A stretch of 64,000 nucleotides of DNA from Clitoria ternatea (GCA_037962975.1 CM075673.1:20692001-20756000), one strand, 5' to 3'. Numbered from the stretch's first letter, positions 19,317-31,349 are shown. Program-made: numbers and translations. Notes: generated by a model from the sequence alone, not told the origin.

Positions 19317-19745
19317 CGAGACGTACACCGGCGTGGTGGAACTCGTATACATCGGTTTGCAAATCTCTCTTCCCTAAACTCTTTTAAATTGTGCACTTTA
19401 CTTGTTTGCTTAATTTGTTGCTTCATTAATTGGACTAAGTGCATGATATATTAAGTTGAAAACCATTTTTGAATAGCATTGTTGAACTTGGACTTAAGCA
19501 ACAATCTTGAATCAATCTTTCTGAGGTTCCATAAATTGCCTTGTAACTTATTTGATTCACTCTCTTAAACTCTTTAAGTTGTTATTAGTTTGTCTTGTGT
19601 ATTATTTGTTTTTTACTTACAATCTAGTTTATTATCCTAAATAAACATAGCAACCAAAAGAATCAATTTCAAGAGCATTCCAAAGAAAATTATTTAATAC
19701 TCAATTCACCCCCCCTCTTGAGTAATTGAGGCCACTTGGTTAACA

Positions 19746-19750
19746 CAAAA
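19746..19750. repeat. Target-site duplication CAAAA (right)
   Basis: Exact match to 10950-10954, directly after the Sirevirus 2 3' LTR. Confidence 0.95.
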
Positions 19751-20465
19751 CAAAGGACACACTCTGACCTTAATTATAGATGAGGATTTTGAGAAAAGAA
19801 AAGTGAAAACTCAGCAAAGCACAGGTGCAAAGCACAGGTGCAAAGCACCACAATAAAAGAAAAATGGTATTAAAAAAATAAAAGAGACAAAAGAAAGAAA
19901 GAAAGAGTCCAAAGGACTGAAAGAGAAGAAGGTGCAAAGCACCACAAGTAGTTAAGTATCCTTTATCTGAAAAAAAGGGAAGATATAATGAAAGCAAAGA
20001 GTTGGTTAGTAAAGGCATTTAAGTTAAGATTGAGGCAAGGCATCAGTTGACACATCTTTTAACCCAACATTGACTAGAAAAACAAAAATAGAGCCTATAG
20101 CCTAACCCCATTACAAGCTTAAAAAAGCCCTTACTGATCCAATTATGCCAGCATATGTCATGATGTTTAGAACTGTTGCATGCCTATGTTGATCTGACAA
20201 TGATGCAGGTGATGAGTGCATGCAATTGAACCTATACACTGGGAGAAGAGTGAAACACTAATCCTTGTGAGGAAAGCATCACCAATTTGTTCCCAAAGGA
20301 AGTGTGAGTAATTATTTTCAGAATTTGTGAAAAGAAAGCATGAAGGTATTCAATAATTATGGTATGAATTAAGTTAAGGAAAGGTTGATTGTTTTGAGTG
20401 AGTGCAATTAATTTAATTAATCTGAGTCCTTGCTTGAGGACAAGCAAGTTTTAAGTTTGGGGATG
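19746..20465 (+). other. Athila-like 3' internal region, second part, ending in a purine tract
   Basis: Non-coding. Contains repeated GTGCAAAGCAC(C) motifs near 19825-19850 and 19931, an A/G-rich run, and near 20430-20463 the text GAGGACAAGCAAG followed by TAAGTTTGGGGATG. The last motif is typical of the end of the internal region of Athila-like Gypsy elements, directly before the 3' LTR. Confidence 0.6.
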
Positions 20466-21940
20466 TGATAAGTCTTGAAAAGACTTAATAATTTCACCAT
20501 TAATTTAACTTAATCCATTTAATTTTGTTTAGTTTGGAATTATTATTTAAGAAATTGTCATTAATTTTAGTTTTATTTATTTAATTCAAAAGTGTTTGAA
20601 TTATGCAAGAAAATGGGTAAAAAGATTAATATATAAGGAAATTTGTTTATTTGTACATTCACTAACCCAACGTACATACGCTAGACAGCCAGTGTATATA
20701 CGCTAGGCATTTATTTATTTAGAGGTGCAGTAAGGAATTTAAACCTTTCACGCTCAAGCTTGGAAGTTTCACGCTCAAGCTAGAGGTTACCATGCAATCC
20801 ACGTAAATGTCACAACATGTATCCTTTGATCACGCTCAAGCTCACTCAATCATGCTCAAGCGTGATTCCTTTGCATTCAATAATTCAAGCTCACGCTTAA
20901 GCGAGCGCCAATCACGCTCAAGCGTGCAGACGGTTATTCTGTTTATTATTTTTCCCTCCAACTGAAGTCCTACTGTAATCCCATTAATTATTGTTTAAGT
21001 TGTTGTTTTCTGTTGTACCTTAGTAGTTTAAGTAATGTTTTATAATTAATCATTTCTCTGTAATCATATAATTAGTTTAGTTATCTTAATTATTAATTAG
21101 TTTCTTTTGTAATTAATTAGAGTTAGTTAGTTCTAAGTTATCTATATATACTTGTAAATACTTTGTAAAAAAAAGGAGAGAGAGAGAACACACAGAAGCA
21201 ATAACACGACTCATTTTCTCATTTCTAATCTCTCTATAATTCTTTTCTCTCTCTAAATTATATCGTCCATGTCTCTCCACATTCCATTGTCTAAATCCAT
21301 TCCCATGGGTTTCTAAACCCCTAGGGTTAGGATTGCTGAAGCTTCCGATGGAATCTTAAAGATGCATTGAGGAAATTATCTTCTGAAGTAAGAGGAGAAA
21401 AAGATAAGAAGTGGATCTACTCTGCTAGATTGACAAATCTAGATCCAAATGAAGAATCTCACCAGTGAGGAATCATGGTTGAGGCTTAGGTAACTTCTGG
21501 CTTCCTAACTAATTCAGGCTTAGTAAGTAGGTGAATAGTTAGGGTTCAACCCCCAATTTCGCATTAGATTTCTCTGTCATTGAACACTTAAGTGATTAGG
21601 GTTTAATGCTTAGGAATTAGTGTTATTCACCTAAGGAATTAGGGATTAACCAACTGTGAATTGTCCTCTTGCATCTGAAGCTTAATTGAATCTCAATTGC
21701 ATGTTTCTTGATGAAGTTGTAAGCTGAAGTAATCCTAACCTATCTTCCATTAATCACACTTCATCTTCTATACTGTTTCTGAAAAATACAAAAACATAGA
21801 AAGTTTAAAACAACAAAAACAAAATGAATTCTATCTGCTTGTGTTGGTTCAGCTTGTGCTAGTCCAAGATTGCGGTAATTACCTCAATCCCTGTGAGACG
21901 ATCAAATATATTAGAAATTTAACGATTGGTGCGCTTACCA
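20466..21940 (+). repeat. Probable 3' LTR of the Athila-like element
   Basis: Begins TGATAAGTC after the purine tract and probably ends near GCGCTTACCA (21931-21940). The start may be 20464. It holds several CACGCTCAAGC motifs (about 20748-20926), including the inverted repeat CACGCT-CA-AGCGTG at 20913-20926, and a TATA-like stretch near 21142 before a GA-rich leader. The 5' LTR is outside the window, so the borders are inferred. Confidence 0.55.
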
Positions 21941-23245
21941 AAAGAATATAAATCCTCCGAGAGTTATGCATCGAGTTAATGACTCAGGATTTACACACTA
22001 GGCACAAAGCCATTGTGTGATTTCTTGGGATGGACAAGTATTGCGATGCATGTATGATTTATATAATGCATGTAAATGTGAATGGATGATGATGAATGAT
22101 GAATGAAAATTGGTATGGTACATGTCTATGTAAAAAGTTGGAACTATGTGAAATTTAGGAATGGGAAGAGTAATTTTTCAATTCGATGGGTTTTGGGACC
22201 CCAGAAGGGACCAATAGGTTCCCTACATCATTTAGAAATTGTATGTGTAGGCCTTGGTGAGTTTGGAGTCCATTTGATAGGTTTTGTGCATTAGTTTACA
22301 TTACTTTTAGTTTAAATGCATTTTTTACATATCTTGAGCATATATTGAAATTTTGGCACACGAACAGCACCAACAGCTCCAGAACGGGGAAAACATAGTG
22401 GCCATGAAGTTTCGTAGCAATCAGAGTTGAAATCGGCAAAATAGACAGGTTAGACGTTGATTTATGGGTTAAAAGTTGTCAAATTCGCTCAATCGAGCCA
22501 AATCTCGCTTGAGCGAGTCTTTATATGAGTTTGAGGGTGCATTCTGGACAAGTCTCACTCAAGCGAGTATAAATTTGCTCAAGCGAGCATAAATTCACTC
22601 AAGCAAGTGTCATTTTCGCTCAAGCAAATTGATCAGGGTCTGATATTGTCAAATTCTTGCTCAAGTGAGAGCTTGAGCGAAAATATCTCTTATACGAGCC
22701 AAATATCACTCAAGCAAGCTGATTTAGCCTTTTCTTTCTTCATAAAAGTTGTAGAAAATTTTGTTACCATCGTTTTGATACCTAATTTGTAGCAATTGGA
22801 GGTCGGTAGCCCGAGTTATGCTCAAAATACTAAAGGGTGTTCAAGCTGAAAATTTTAGCAAGGCTGATTTTATAAATTCAAGAATTAGGCAATCTTAGAG
22901 GCATAATTGGCCTTCGACTTCCACATAAAAATTTTAGGTATTTAAGTGACGGAGATGTAACATCTAGGCTCATCTCAACTGGAGTTGTGTAACTCCGATA
23001 TGACTCAAGTTACCGAGCGGTGTGCATGGAGTTAGCATGCTAAAAAATTTTCTTTGAGCAGTTTTGGGTCTCCGAAGCCTAAGATACATTATTAGGGACC
23101 CGTAGAGCCATGTGGGGAGATCCTAGGATAGATGTAAACATTTTTGTAAAATTTCCCCTATATTTTTATTAATTGATGTAATATTTTATGTTTAATTGAA
23201 TTTAATTGCATGTTTAACGTCTAATAATTAGATGGGATGTTACAG
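21941..23245. repeat. LTR-like fragment with CTCGCTTGAGCGAG motifs
   Basis: No supported gene. The stretch ends GATGGGATGTTACA, the same type of terminus as the LTRs at 39100 and 41553, and has an inverted repeat CTCGCT-TG-AGCGAG at 22504-22517 plus several degenerate copies to about 22715. It is probably a solo or truncated Gypsy LTR inserted into the CACTA element that resumes at 23246. I found no matching TSD, so the left border is unknown. Confidence 0.4.
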
Positions 23246-23254
23246 AACCTAAGC

Positions 23255-24060
23255 ACAAACCATAGTTCATGGCCTATTTTATTGTTTGTTTATAGCTTAC
23301 CGCCATGTTTGTGCATGAAGCGGAAATATGTTATGTTATCAATGATGATTTATGGTCCATGACAACCGGGGAACGACATTGATGTATACTTAACTCCATT
23401 AGTTAAAGACCTCAAAATGTTATGGGAACACAGGGTTGATGTGTTTGACGGGTTTGCAAGATAGTCATTCAAATTGTGTGCCATGTTATTCAACACAATC
23501 AATGATTTTTCAACGTATAGTAACTTATCAGGGTACAACGTCAAGGGTCATAAAGCGTGTCCTGTATGTGAGAAGGGAACTAGTTTTGATCGACTGCATC
23601 ATGGAAGGAAAAATGTTTATCTTCGACATCAAATGTTTCTTAAATCTAATCATCCATTTCGTAGGTTAAAGAAGGCATTCAACGGTGAGTAAGAGTTTGA
23701 AATGCCTCATCCACTATTAACCGGTTGTCAAGTATATGAAAAATTGAAAGACGTCAATATGGTTTTTGGTAAGTTTGAAAAGCAATCCACCTTAAAAAAT
23801 AACTGGAAGAAAAGGTCAATATTTTAGGATCTACCGTATTAGAAGCAGCTTGATGTAAGACATTGTATTGATGAGATGCATGTGGAGAAAAATGTGTGTG
23901 ACAATTTGGTTGGAACCCTCTTAAACATACCTGAAAAAACTAAGGATGGCATAAATTCACGTCTTGACTTAGAATTGATAGGTATACGTCAAGAGTTGCA
24001 TCCACAATCAAAGGGCAAACGAATATATTTGCCCACAACATGTCATACCTTATCTTGAAA
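23255..24060 (+). pseudogene. CACTA transposase remnant, TNP2 domain
   Basis: Translations in shifting frames give hallmark text of the TNP2 transposase family: LPPCLCMKRKY, QPGNDIDVYLTPL, GHKACPVCEKGT, and IDEMHVEKNVCDNLVGTLLN near 23865-23925. At least several stops and frameshifts (for example near 23690 and 23826) break it. The protein would have cut and joined the transposon ends; this copy is dead. Confidence 0.8.
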
Positions 24061-24439
24061 AGAAAAGCTAAGTCTTTATGAATTGTTACATAGTGTGAAA
24101 GTTCCACCTGGGTATGGTTCAAACATCAACACTTGTGTTTCCATGAAATATTGAAGTTAGTTGGGTTAAAGTCGCACGATTGTAATATGCTGATGCAACA
24201 GTTTCTACCTATCATCATACGTGACATTCTCCCTATGTGAGACATGTGATAACAAGGTTGTGTTTGTTTTTCAATGTCATATGTTGCAAAGTAACCACCC
24301 ATGAGGACTTGGGTGTGCTGGAACAAGAAGGATTTCTTATACTATGTCAATTGGAAATGTATTTCTCGTCTTCATTTTTGACATAATGGTCTATGTAATC
24401 ATCCATTTGGTGGGGGAGGTCTGTTTGTATGGTCTAGTG

Positions 24440-24770
24440 TTCTTGAGGTAGATATATCCCATGGAGCGATACATGAAAATATTGAAAGGCTACATGAAGA
24501 ACCAACACCACCCCGAAGCATCAATTGTCGAAAGGTACATCGTAGAGGAAACAATTAAGGTCTGCATTAATTATGTCACGGGCTGAAAGCATCGGCATTT
24601 CAAAGACTTGTCATGAAGGGTGATTGGATGGGAAAGGTACGATTGGTAGAAAAATGAAAAGCATGTCACACGATGAAGTCCTTCAAGCACACATGTATAT
24701 TTTGAAAAACACGGATGATATGCTCTCGTATTTAACCATTCATAAAGAGATAGTCAAAGGAAACAATCCT
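24440..24770 (+). pseudogene. CACTA transposase remnant, DUF4218 region
   Basis: YPMERYMKILKGYMKN followed by HHPEASIVERYIVEE, typical of DUF4218 that follows TNP2 in plant CACTA transposases. It stops shortly after (ITG/TGA near 24585) and resumes with MSHDEVLQAHMYILKNTD near 24661. Confidence 0.65.
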
Positions 24771-24950
24771 AAAATGGTTAAATAGTAGGTGCTAAACAAA
24801 AACAACAAGATGTTCATTTAGTGGTTCAAAGTGACCCTTCTCAAAGATACATTTGCTTCTGAGACATTATATCGATTGACACTAGGTCTCAACTTTGATG
24901 TCTTTACCTTTTGTGGATATGACATACATAATTAGGATGACAAGAGTACA

Positions 24951-25300
24951 ATGCAGGATAATGGAGTTATGAATGTGGCTCAGTTAATGCATTTTTCCAC
25001 TTCAAAGGACAACAACCCTGCCATGGCAGAGTTATATTATTTTGGTGTGATTGAAGACATATGGGAGGTCGATCATGGTCCTTTCGTTATTCCTATGTTT
25101 AAATGCAAATGGGTTGGTAGTAAGAACGATGTCAAAACAGCTGAATATGGATTTACATTGGTGGACTCAACAAAATAGGTTACAATAAGAAGCCTTTCAT
25201 CATGGAAACTCAAGTGAAGTAACTTTTTTATGTTATTGACCCATCTGACAAAAGATGGTCAATTGTTGTCCAAGGTAAATATAACACTAGGGATCACCGT
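24951..25300 (+). pseudogene. CACTA transposase remnant, DUF4216 region
   Basis: A 75-residue open stretch contains YYFGVIEDIWEVDHGPFVIP and CKWVGSK, then after a stop the text VFYVIDPSDKRWSIVVQG in another frame. This is DUF4216, the usual C-terminal domain of this transposase type. Confidence 0.75.
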
Positions 25301-26369
25301 CTTGATGCCTTAAAAATTCCTTCTCTAATAACATGTACATCAACTGAGATTGTGGAACATCACATAGATGATGTTGTTGCGACTCGTCATGACAACTATG
25401 AGGGCCTGTGGGAAACATAGGGTAGGTATGGTTGTTTATGATTCATTATATTTAATGTTTACTGATATTAACTAAACATATAATTCATTGTATTTAGTAT
25501 GTACTGATATTGACTGAAGTTGTTTTCATAATGTGTTTATTATACTCATTAAGGGTTTTTTCTTGTTTGAATAAATACTTATGGCTGACCAGGATCAATT
25601 TACAAGATCCGACTCGTAGGCCACCGATTCCACTGTTAAGAGGACTAGAGGTGTTACACGCCTGAGTAGGGTTACACTTAAGCGTCACCGGGGACAGAGG
25701 GTTCATGTTGACATTGATGTCAACACTATGATACCTTCGGGACCCCACTCCGTCAAGTTTTGGAGTTACTTGGGTGTTCTGGCATGTATAAAGGTATCTA
25801 TTATTATCCCCGATTGAGATAATGTTGAGGAGGTTTTCAAGAACCAAATTTAGGCTAATGTTCTGGTAAGGAAAAATCATTTGCATATTTGTTTTTAAGT
25901 GTATTGTGAATTGTTCTGCATAATAACACCTTTTTGTCTTGACTTGCCAAATGTAGGATACTTGGGATATACCTACAATCGACACACTGCAGAGGAAGAT
26001 CCTAACTGAAGTCGGTGAATGGTGGAAGGCATTCAAGGGTGCACTCACTTCCAGGTATGCATGGATGTTAAAAATTAAGTGTTTAAACTTCTATACATAT
26101 GTACAAATTCTTACTTCAAGTATTGTGAATTGTAGTTATGTGTTCATGAAGAAGCAGGGTAAGTTTCCAAGAGATTATACATTATTTAATTTAATTACTT
26201 GTAATTTGCTTTCATTAATTGTTGAATAACTTTTATTTGTTGTGTAAATATGCAGGTTAGACAGGTCAGCACAAAGGGGTCTTGTGCTGCACCTGATGGT
26301 AACGATGACGAGGTGGACGTTGGAGACTACCGTCATTGTAATTTATTTATTGATAGATAGGAAGAGCTA

Positions 26370-26590
26370 GTTGCCATTGGTTTGGTGTACAACCTAGGCC
26401 ATTTAGTTCACCATCAGCCATTGCCTGATGGTGCGTCAAAGGTTGCGGTTGTAGAGGTCCTCCAAGCGGATGCAATTGTGCCCATACAAACTGCTGAGGT
26501 TCAACTCGTCGGGCAAGCGGTAGGACGCTTTCTTACGTGGCCAACCAGGCTTTTGGAAGTTTCTGCTTCTCAAGTATGCTTTTGAAACAA
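26370..26590 (+). pseudogene. Second CACTA ORF remnant, En/Spm plant transposase domain
   Basis: The 67-residue open stretch with VLQADAIVPIQTAEVQLVG and VGRFLTWPTRL matches the conserved end of the plant transposase (Ptta/En/Spm) family. The exon-like pieces upstream (25560-26330) are too decayed to join reliably. Confidence 0.55.
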
Positions 26591-26889
26591 GCATCAACTA
26601 TATCTAAAGTTACACTTTGTATCATAACAAATTTCTTCTAATATTCTAATTGTTTAGCAGGATGTTGGCCTATCTAGGAAGCCATAGCCTGCCATTAATC
26701 CCAACTAGAAGCCCAAGTTCGTTACCGCTATACATTGAGTGGGCTAACTTGTGCGAGATCCTTATGGCGACGACGATGCTGAACATTTATGTCATTTAGT
26801 GTTGGGAACTCTAAGTATATCATTCTTTGTTCAATGATTTTCCATTTAACATATTATTTGTGACTAAGTAACCGTGTCTAATTTTTCTT

Positions 26890-27790
26890 AGGTTTATGCA
26901 TAAAGTTTGTATAGAGATAGGTGTCCAGGACACTTATGGTTTCTTAGAGCCCTCTCTAATACAAGCTCACAGGAACGCCAAGGAGGAGACTCAGGCATAC
27001 ATCCAAAATTGGATGAATAAGTCAGGGAAGACTTTATACCTTACGTTATATCACAGAGAGTAAGGGTATCTAAAATAATTATTGTCTGTTAATTTAATTA
27101 TCTTGAATTGTCACTTATCAAGGTTTATTACAGCCTTCACTGGTAGTTGATGGTTATTTGCCCGAAGGATTACATTGCCATATGTTTCGATTCCTTGCAT
27201 GGGATTGCTCCCGTGGACTTCAAGTGAATAGTGGAGGCATAAGCTCATTTAAAAAATTAAACCACTTTACATATTCAATTAGGTCATTTTGTTCTTAGTT
27301 GGATTCTCACTCAACGCATGTTTTATCCCTACACAAGACTATAGCTGGATACAGTCAACTACAGGGAAGCATCAGCAGGAAAAAACTCCAGTGGGTAACC
27401 CAAAAGTAAGGACTTCAGATAAGAAGCGTTGTTAATTTTTAACTTCTGCAAACTAGTTATAATATTAACGAATTATGAATTTGATGTATGTATCTTGTAG
27501 TCTCATTTACAGCAAGGCAACAATGAGTGCAGGTATTTTTTCATGAAGACGATCCTCATCATTGTCCAATCCAATATAATAGATAGATGGGCAACTATAA
27601 GTGTTCACTGCCTACATTCTCTAAATTGGTATTCACATAGTAGTTAACTATTTGTTCTTCACTAGTGCTTATGGTTATGTCTTCTTTGCAACACTTTCAA
27701 GACTCCTTACACTTCCCTTTGAGACACGTTGAAGAAATCATAAAGCAATGGGCCATTTACTTTCTTCAACTATAGGAAGGACTTTGATAG
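26890..27790 (+). pseudogene. Ulp1-like C48 cysteine protease remnant in CACTA element
   Basis: Near 27143 an HW pair with a stop after it precedes LMVICPKDYIAICFDSLHG, the His/Asp region of Ulp1-type proteases. Near 27500 QQGNNECRYFFMKT matches the catalytic Cys region, and EEIIKQWAIYFLQL near 27730 matches the tail. CACTA elements often carry such domains. The stops show that it is inactive. Confidence 0.65.
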
Positions 27791-28029
27791 GATCGTACGT
27801 AGAGTTTAGGTTTTTTATCTCATTCATTATACTAGTGTAGAATGTACCTAGTAGTGTTTAGCATTTTATTTTGTACATTTCATGTACAATCTTTTTCGTA
27901 TATAGATGGTTTTATTCAATTTGTTGTACATTTCATTTGTTTTCATTAATTGAGTTGTCTGGGATATACTATGCATCAATTGAGCTATTTGAGATATACT
28001 CTCTTTGCTTGTAGGTTTAGGAAATCAAT

Positions 28030-28346
28030 AAAATAAAACCTATAATTAAAAAAAACTTACTTTAAAACACGATTATGGCATTAACCATCCTTAAACGTTC
28101 ATATTTTAAAAACACGGTTATGACAATAACCATGTTCAAAAGTTAACATTTTAAAACACGTTTCTTGTCAACCATGTTTATATGTTGTTACTTTTAAACA
28201 TAGTTCATGTCCACTGTGTTTAAATACTATCTATAAGCACGATTGAAATTCGTGGTAAAAAGGTCTAACCTATTACCACAGAGAGAACAAACATGGTTGT
28301 GGAACCATGCTTAAATCCCCCCCTATATCCTTTTTATCCACTAGTG
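28030..28346 (+). repeat. CACTA subterminal repeats and 3' terminus
   Basis: Variants of ACACGGTTATGnnAATAACCATG-type inverted motifs recur at about 28070, 28120, 28160, 28210 and 28290, as expected for transposase-binding repeats. The end is CACTAGTG at 28339-28346. Confidence 0.65.
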
Positions 28347-28755
28347 TCAACTCCTACCCCCACATTGATTAGGGGTGGACTACTACAAAAATGGGTGGTT
28401 GTGAAGAGATTGTTTTGATAGTAATATTACTTTGAGTTGAAACATTTGCTTTTGTTTTTATTAAAAGTGGTATGGAAAAAGAAATGGAGACTAAAAAAGA
28501 TAAAGAGTTACAAGTGTGGTGTCTTCTCGATGGAAAAAAAGATTAATAAAAAATTGAAAGTGATGTACTAAATTAAAAAAACTTAAATGAATCAAATGTG
28601 TGAAATGTAAAAAAACATAAAAAAAAAACAATGTTGTATTTTTATCCATAATATATATTAGCCAATATATCATATAACAAAGATTTTTTTAAGTAAGAGT
28701 GAGAAAAATAAATCTGAACCGTTAAATCTTATCATGGATGTTTGGGATTAAAATA
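28347..28755. other. Unassigned AT-rich interval
   Basis: No ORF with recognisable content and no clear repeat. It lies between the CACTA right end and the solo LTR. Confidence 0.5.
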
Positions 28756-28760
28756 TATTG
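28756..28760. repeat. TSD TATTG of the solo LTR (left)
   Basis: TATTG at 28756-28760 matches 30589-30593 exactly. Confidence 0.8.
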
Positions 28761-30588
28761 TGATGGTTCGGAGAACAGACTTAGAAGGGGGGTTGAGTAA
28801 GTTTGTTCACTTTTTCAAACCAAAAAGTGATTTTTAAACTTTTAGAGCGTTATGCAGCGGACGAGACTTTCAAGAGATGAAGAGCAAGTTACTTTGACTG
28901 AGTGAGCGTATTCTAGCCAGACTTTTACTATCGATTTTAACAATCATAATGTACCAGACTTGTGATAGTAAAGAGTAAGAGAGAAAGACAATACATAAGA
29001 GATTTATACTGGTTCACCTCTAACTCGGAGACTACATCTAGTACCTTCAAATCTGAAGGATTTCCACTATGTAAAAATGTTTTATATACACAACCCATAC
29101 CGAACCTACGAGTATTATTGACTCCAGCCACTCCTGACTTAAGCACAACCCGTGCTTTAAGTATTCATAACACCAGCCACTCCTGGCCCCTGAGTATTCT
29201 TGAGTTCAGCCACTCCTAGCCTCTAAGTATTCTAGAGTTCAGCCACTCCTGGCCTCTGAGTATTCTAGAGTCTAGCCACTCTTGGCCTAAGCACACCCCA
29301 TGCTTCTGAGTATTCTTTTGTGCGCACCTACTCCTGGTGCAGACCCAAAATTCTTTCATAAGCCACTCCTGGCTTGAATCGTGAGTATTCTTTCAAAAGC
29401 CTCTCTAAGCCAACAGTGTTTCCAAACAGGTCTACTAGACCTGTAATTACAAAAGATAGGAAAAATTAAAACAAGATAAGCCTTTTTTCTTTTAACGGCT
29501 TATCAACGACTGAAGTTTGTGAGTATGAGATAAGCTTATTTAACTCACAAGCTCTCTCTCTCTTTCTCCTATCTTTTTATATGACTCTTCTTTCTTCTTT
29601 TCTTTTCTTTTAGAGTCATATAATGCTCACTGTTTATGCATACAAGCTTATATGACTGTGTCTTGTATTTTTCTCCATTTTCCTTACGTGAGCTATTCTT
29701 CATACTCTCATATGTTCCTTAATCTGTTCCAACTCTTCATATTTATTTTACTCTCTTCTAATATTTCTTCTTTTTCTTCTCGAGAGCTTTTCCTGATGAG
29801 GAGATTGATTTTTCTTATATAGGATCTTCTAATTGATCTCAGGAAGAGGCTTGACAATTATATAACCGTTGAGAGAGTAGTTGTATGAAGGACAAAAGCC
29901 TTTCTTGAAGAGGTTGCACAACGGGTAAAAGCTTTTGTTTCCTGAGAGAGACGTTCTGAACATGCAATCTCAATACGAGAGTTTTTGAGAAGAGTACAGT
30001 CATAGGTAGGCTGGATGTAGCACCAATTACACCAAGGAGGAAATTTTAGATTTAGAGAACCTCTGAATGCGTGATATAGGGATAAAACTTTATATGATTT
30101 TGAACTGGAATCCATCTTGTTTAGCTAATCTTCCTTTTCACAAATCTTTTTATTCGGCTTTTTGATGGAGATGATTTGTGACCGATGATGCTTCATGTAC
30201 CAGACCATTTCTGAGATAATTCAAGTTGAGGAGGTAGAGTCTGATATTTTTATAGCTTCTGAAGCTCGAATGATATCTTCAAGTCTGAGTATGGTGAATT
30301 ATCTTGATGCGTGAGAATTTCTTTTTGAGGAGAATCGTCAAACTTTTAGATGCTTTTAGTCTTAGAATGTAGAATCCATGTTGCAACTAGTCTGTTCAGA
30401 CTTTTGATGTATGGGCTCCCCCTTTCTTTTGTAGCTTAAGCCTTATGTTTCCTAAAACACTTGAACATTCACATCGCACAATAACATGTAACTTTATTAA
30501 GTTAGTAAACGTAATGTTAGTTATCAATAAATCTCGTAGGATCTGGTATATAAAAAGATTTTGTCATTAACCCGACTTTTCTTCAACA
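28761..30588 (-). repeat. Solo LTR, Sirevirus-type, 1,828 bp
   Basis: Starts TGATGGTTCGG and ends TTCAACA, flanked by TATTG on both sides (28756-28760 and 30589-30593). No internal region is present. The plus-strand left end carries AGAAGGGGGGTTGAG, like the left ends of the Sirevirus 1 LTRs, and the reverse complement of the right end has GGGTTAATGACAAAAT, similar to the U3 start of both Sireviruses. This suggests a related Copia LTR in minus orientation, left by recombination between two LTRs. Confidence 0.8.
29126..29370. repeat. 33-bp tandem repeats inside solo LTR
   Basis: AGCCACTC(C/T)T(G/A)GCC motifs start at 29126, 29175, 29208, 29241, 29274 and 29361. The four central copies are exactly 33 bp apart, joined by GAGTATTCTAGAGTTC-type sequence. 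Confidence 0.85.
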
Positions 30589-30704
30589 TATTGATTATAT
30601 GACTTTAAAACACTTTTAATCATAATCATAATCATGTATATATGGTTGTACGATCCAGATTTATTATTCTCTTTCTCATATAAAAAATATTTCTCATCAG
30701 ATTA

Positions 30705-30724
30705 TATATATATATATATATATA
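30705..30724. repeat. (TA)n microsatellite
   Basis: A simple TA run directly abutting the Tat LTR at 30725, so it is probably the insertion site of that element; the repeat makes a TSD impossible to judge. Confidence 0.8.
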
Positions 30725-31349
30725 TGAATTGGTCTGAACTGGGGTTTAGAATCCGGAGTGGGACCAGCCACAAATGTTCTTTGTTTAAGTATTTTAGAAC
30801 ACCAGTCCAGTGGGGATCCGGTATTATAGCCCCTATTCGAGTGGGGAAGTAGAGGACTTGGAGTCCTAGAGATCCTTCTCACCAAGCTTTCGCGTTGAAG
30901 GGAGCCAAAGGTGGTGTCACCTGCGAAGATTCTCCGACGCTCAAGTCAGAAAACAGAGATAGAATACAAGGTTCTCGAGTGTAAGTTTTAGAATGAGTCT
31001 AACATACCAGTGTTGTAGAGATATAGGTATTTATATGCATGCATGCGGAGAGTGAAAGAGTTCTTTAGGGTTGGGGGATAGTTTGTACAATGTGTCAGTA
31101 CGATTCTGATGACACACGACATGGGCGGCTCCGCATCTCTCACGAACGTTGCCCCCTGTGGCTGTACCTTGTACTATTTGTCGGGTGACACAGATGCTTT
31201 CCGGTGTGCATGGTGTTAACCTGGACTTTCCAGTATAGAAAGGTATCTAATACAGGTTATAGTCCGGAGGTTTACCTGCTACACCGGTGGATGAGTCAAA
31301 ACAGGTGAAATTATCCTTTTGTCCATACGTCGGTATCTAGACCAGATCA
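30725..31349 (-). repeat. Tat element A 3' LTR
   Basis: On the minus strand it starts TGATCTGGTCTAGATACC after a purine tract (GAGGGAAAA) and ends CCAATTCA. The element D LTR starts TGATCCGGTCTAGATACC and ends ACCAGTTCA. The two share the GTCGGAGAATCTTCGCAGGTG block. Confidence 0.75.

Larger units (their letters stand above)
10955..19745 (+). mobile_element. Sirevirus 2: full-length Ty1/Copia LTR retrotransposon, 8,791 bp
   Basis: Plus strand, LTRs of 1,591 bp at 10955-12545 and 18155-19745 (offset 7,200), TSD CAAAA, Met-tRNA primer site, gag, PR-INT, RT-RH and several polypurine tracts. Proteins are close to those of Sirevirus 1 but the LTR U3 regions differ strongly, so this is a sister family. 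It lacks ORF3. The only LTR difference I noticed is G at 11813 versus A at 19013, so it is also young. A TGA at 16031-16033 inside RT likely makes it non-autonomous. Confidence 0.95.
18155..19745 (+). repeat. Sirevirus 2 3' LTR
   Basis: Direct repeat of 10955-12545. It contains palindromes at 18431-18689, TATA at 18861-18868 and the leader hairpin at 19294-19316. Confidence 0.95.
23246..28346 (+). mobile_element. Decayed CACTA (En/Spm) DNA transposon, 5' end missing
   Basis: In order it carries remnants of a TNP2 transposase, DUF4218 and DUF4216 domains, a second plant transposase domain, and a Ulp1-like (C48) protease, all broken by stops and shifts. Repeats of the ACCATG/CATGGT type fill about 28050-28320 and the right end is CACTAGTG at 28339-28346. 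Its inverse would begin CACTAGTGGATAAAAAGG. No matching left terminus was found; the LTR-like fragment upstream probably removed or separated it. Confidence 0.75.

Noticed and set aside
28378..28400. Second CACTA terminus (CTACTACAAAAATGGG)
   Set aside because: Lacks the exact CACTA start, has no partner terminus and no TSD that I can see.
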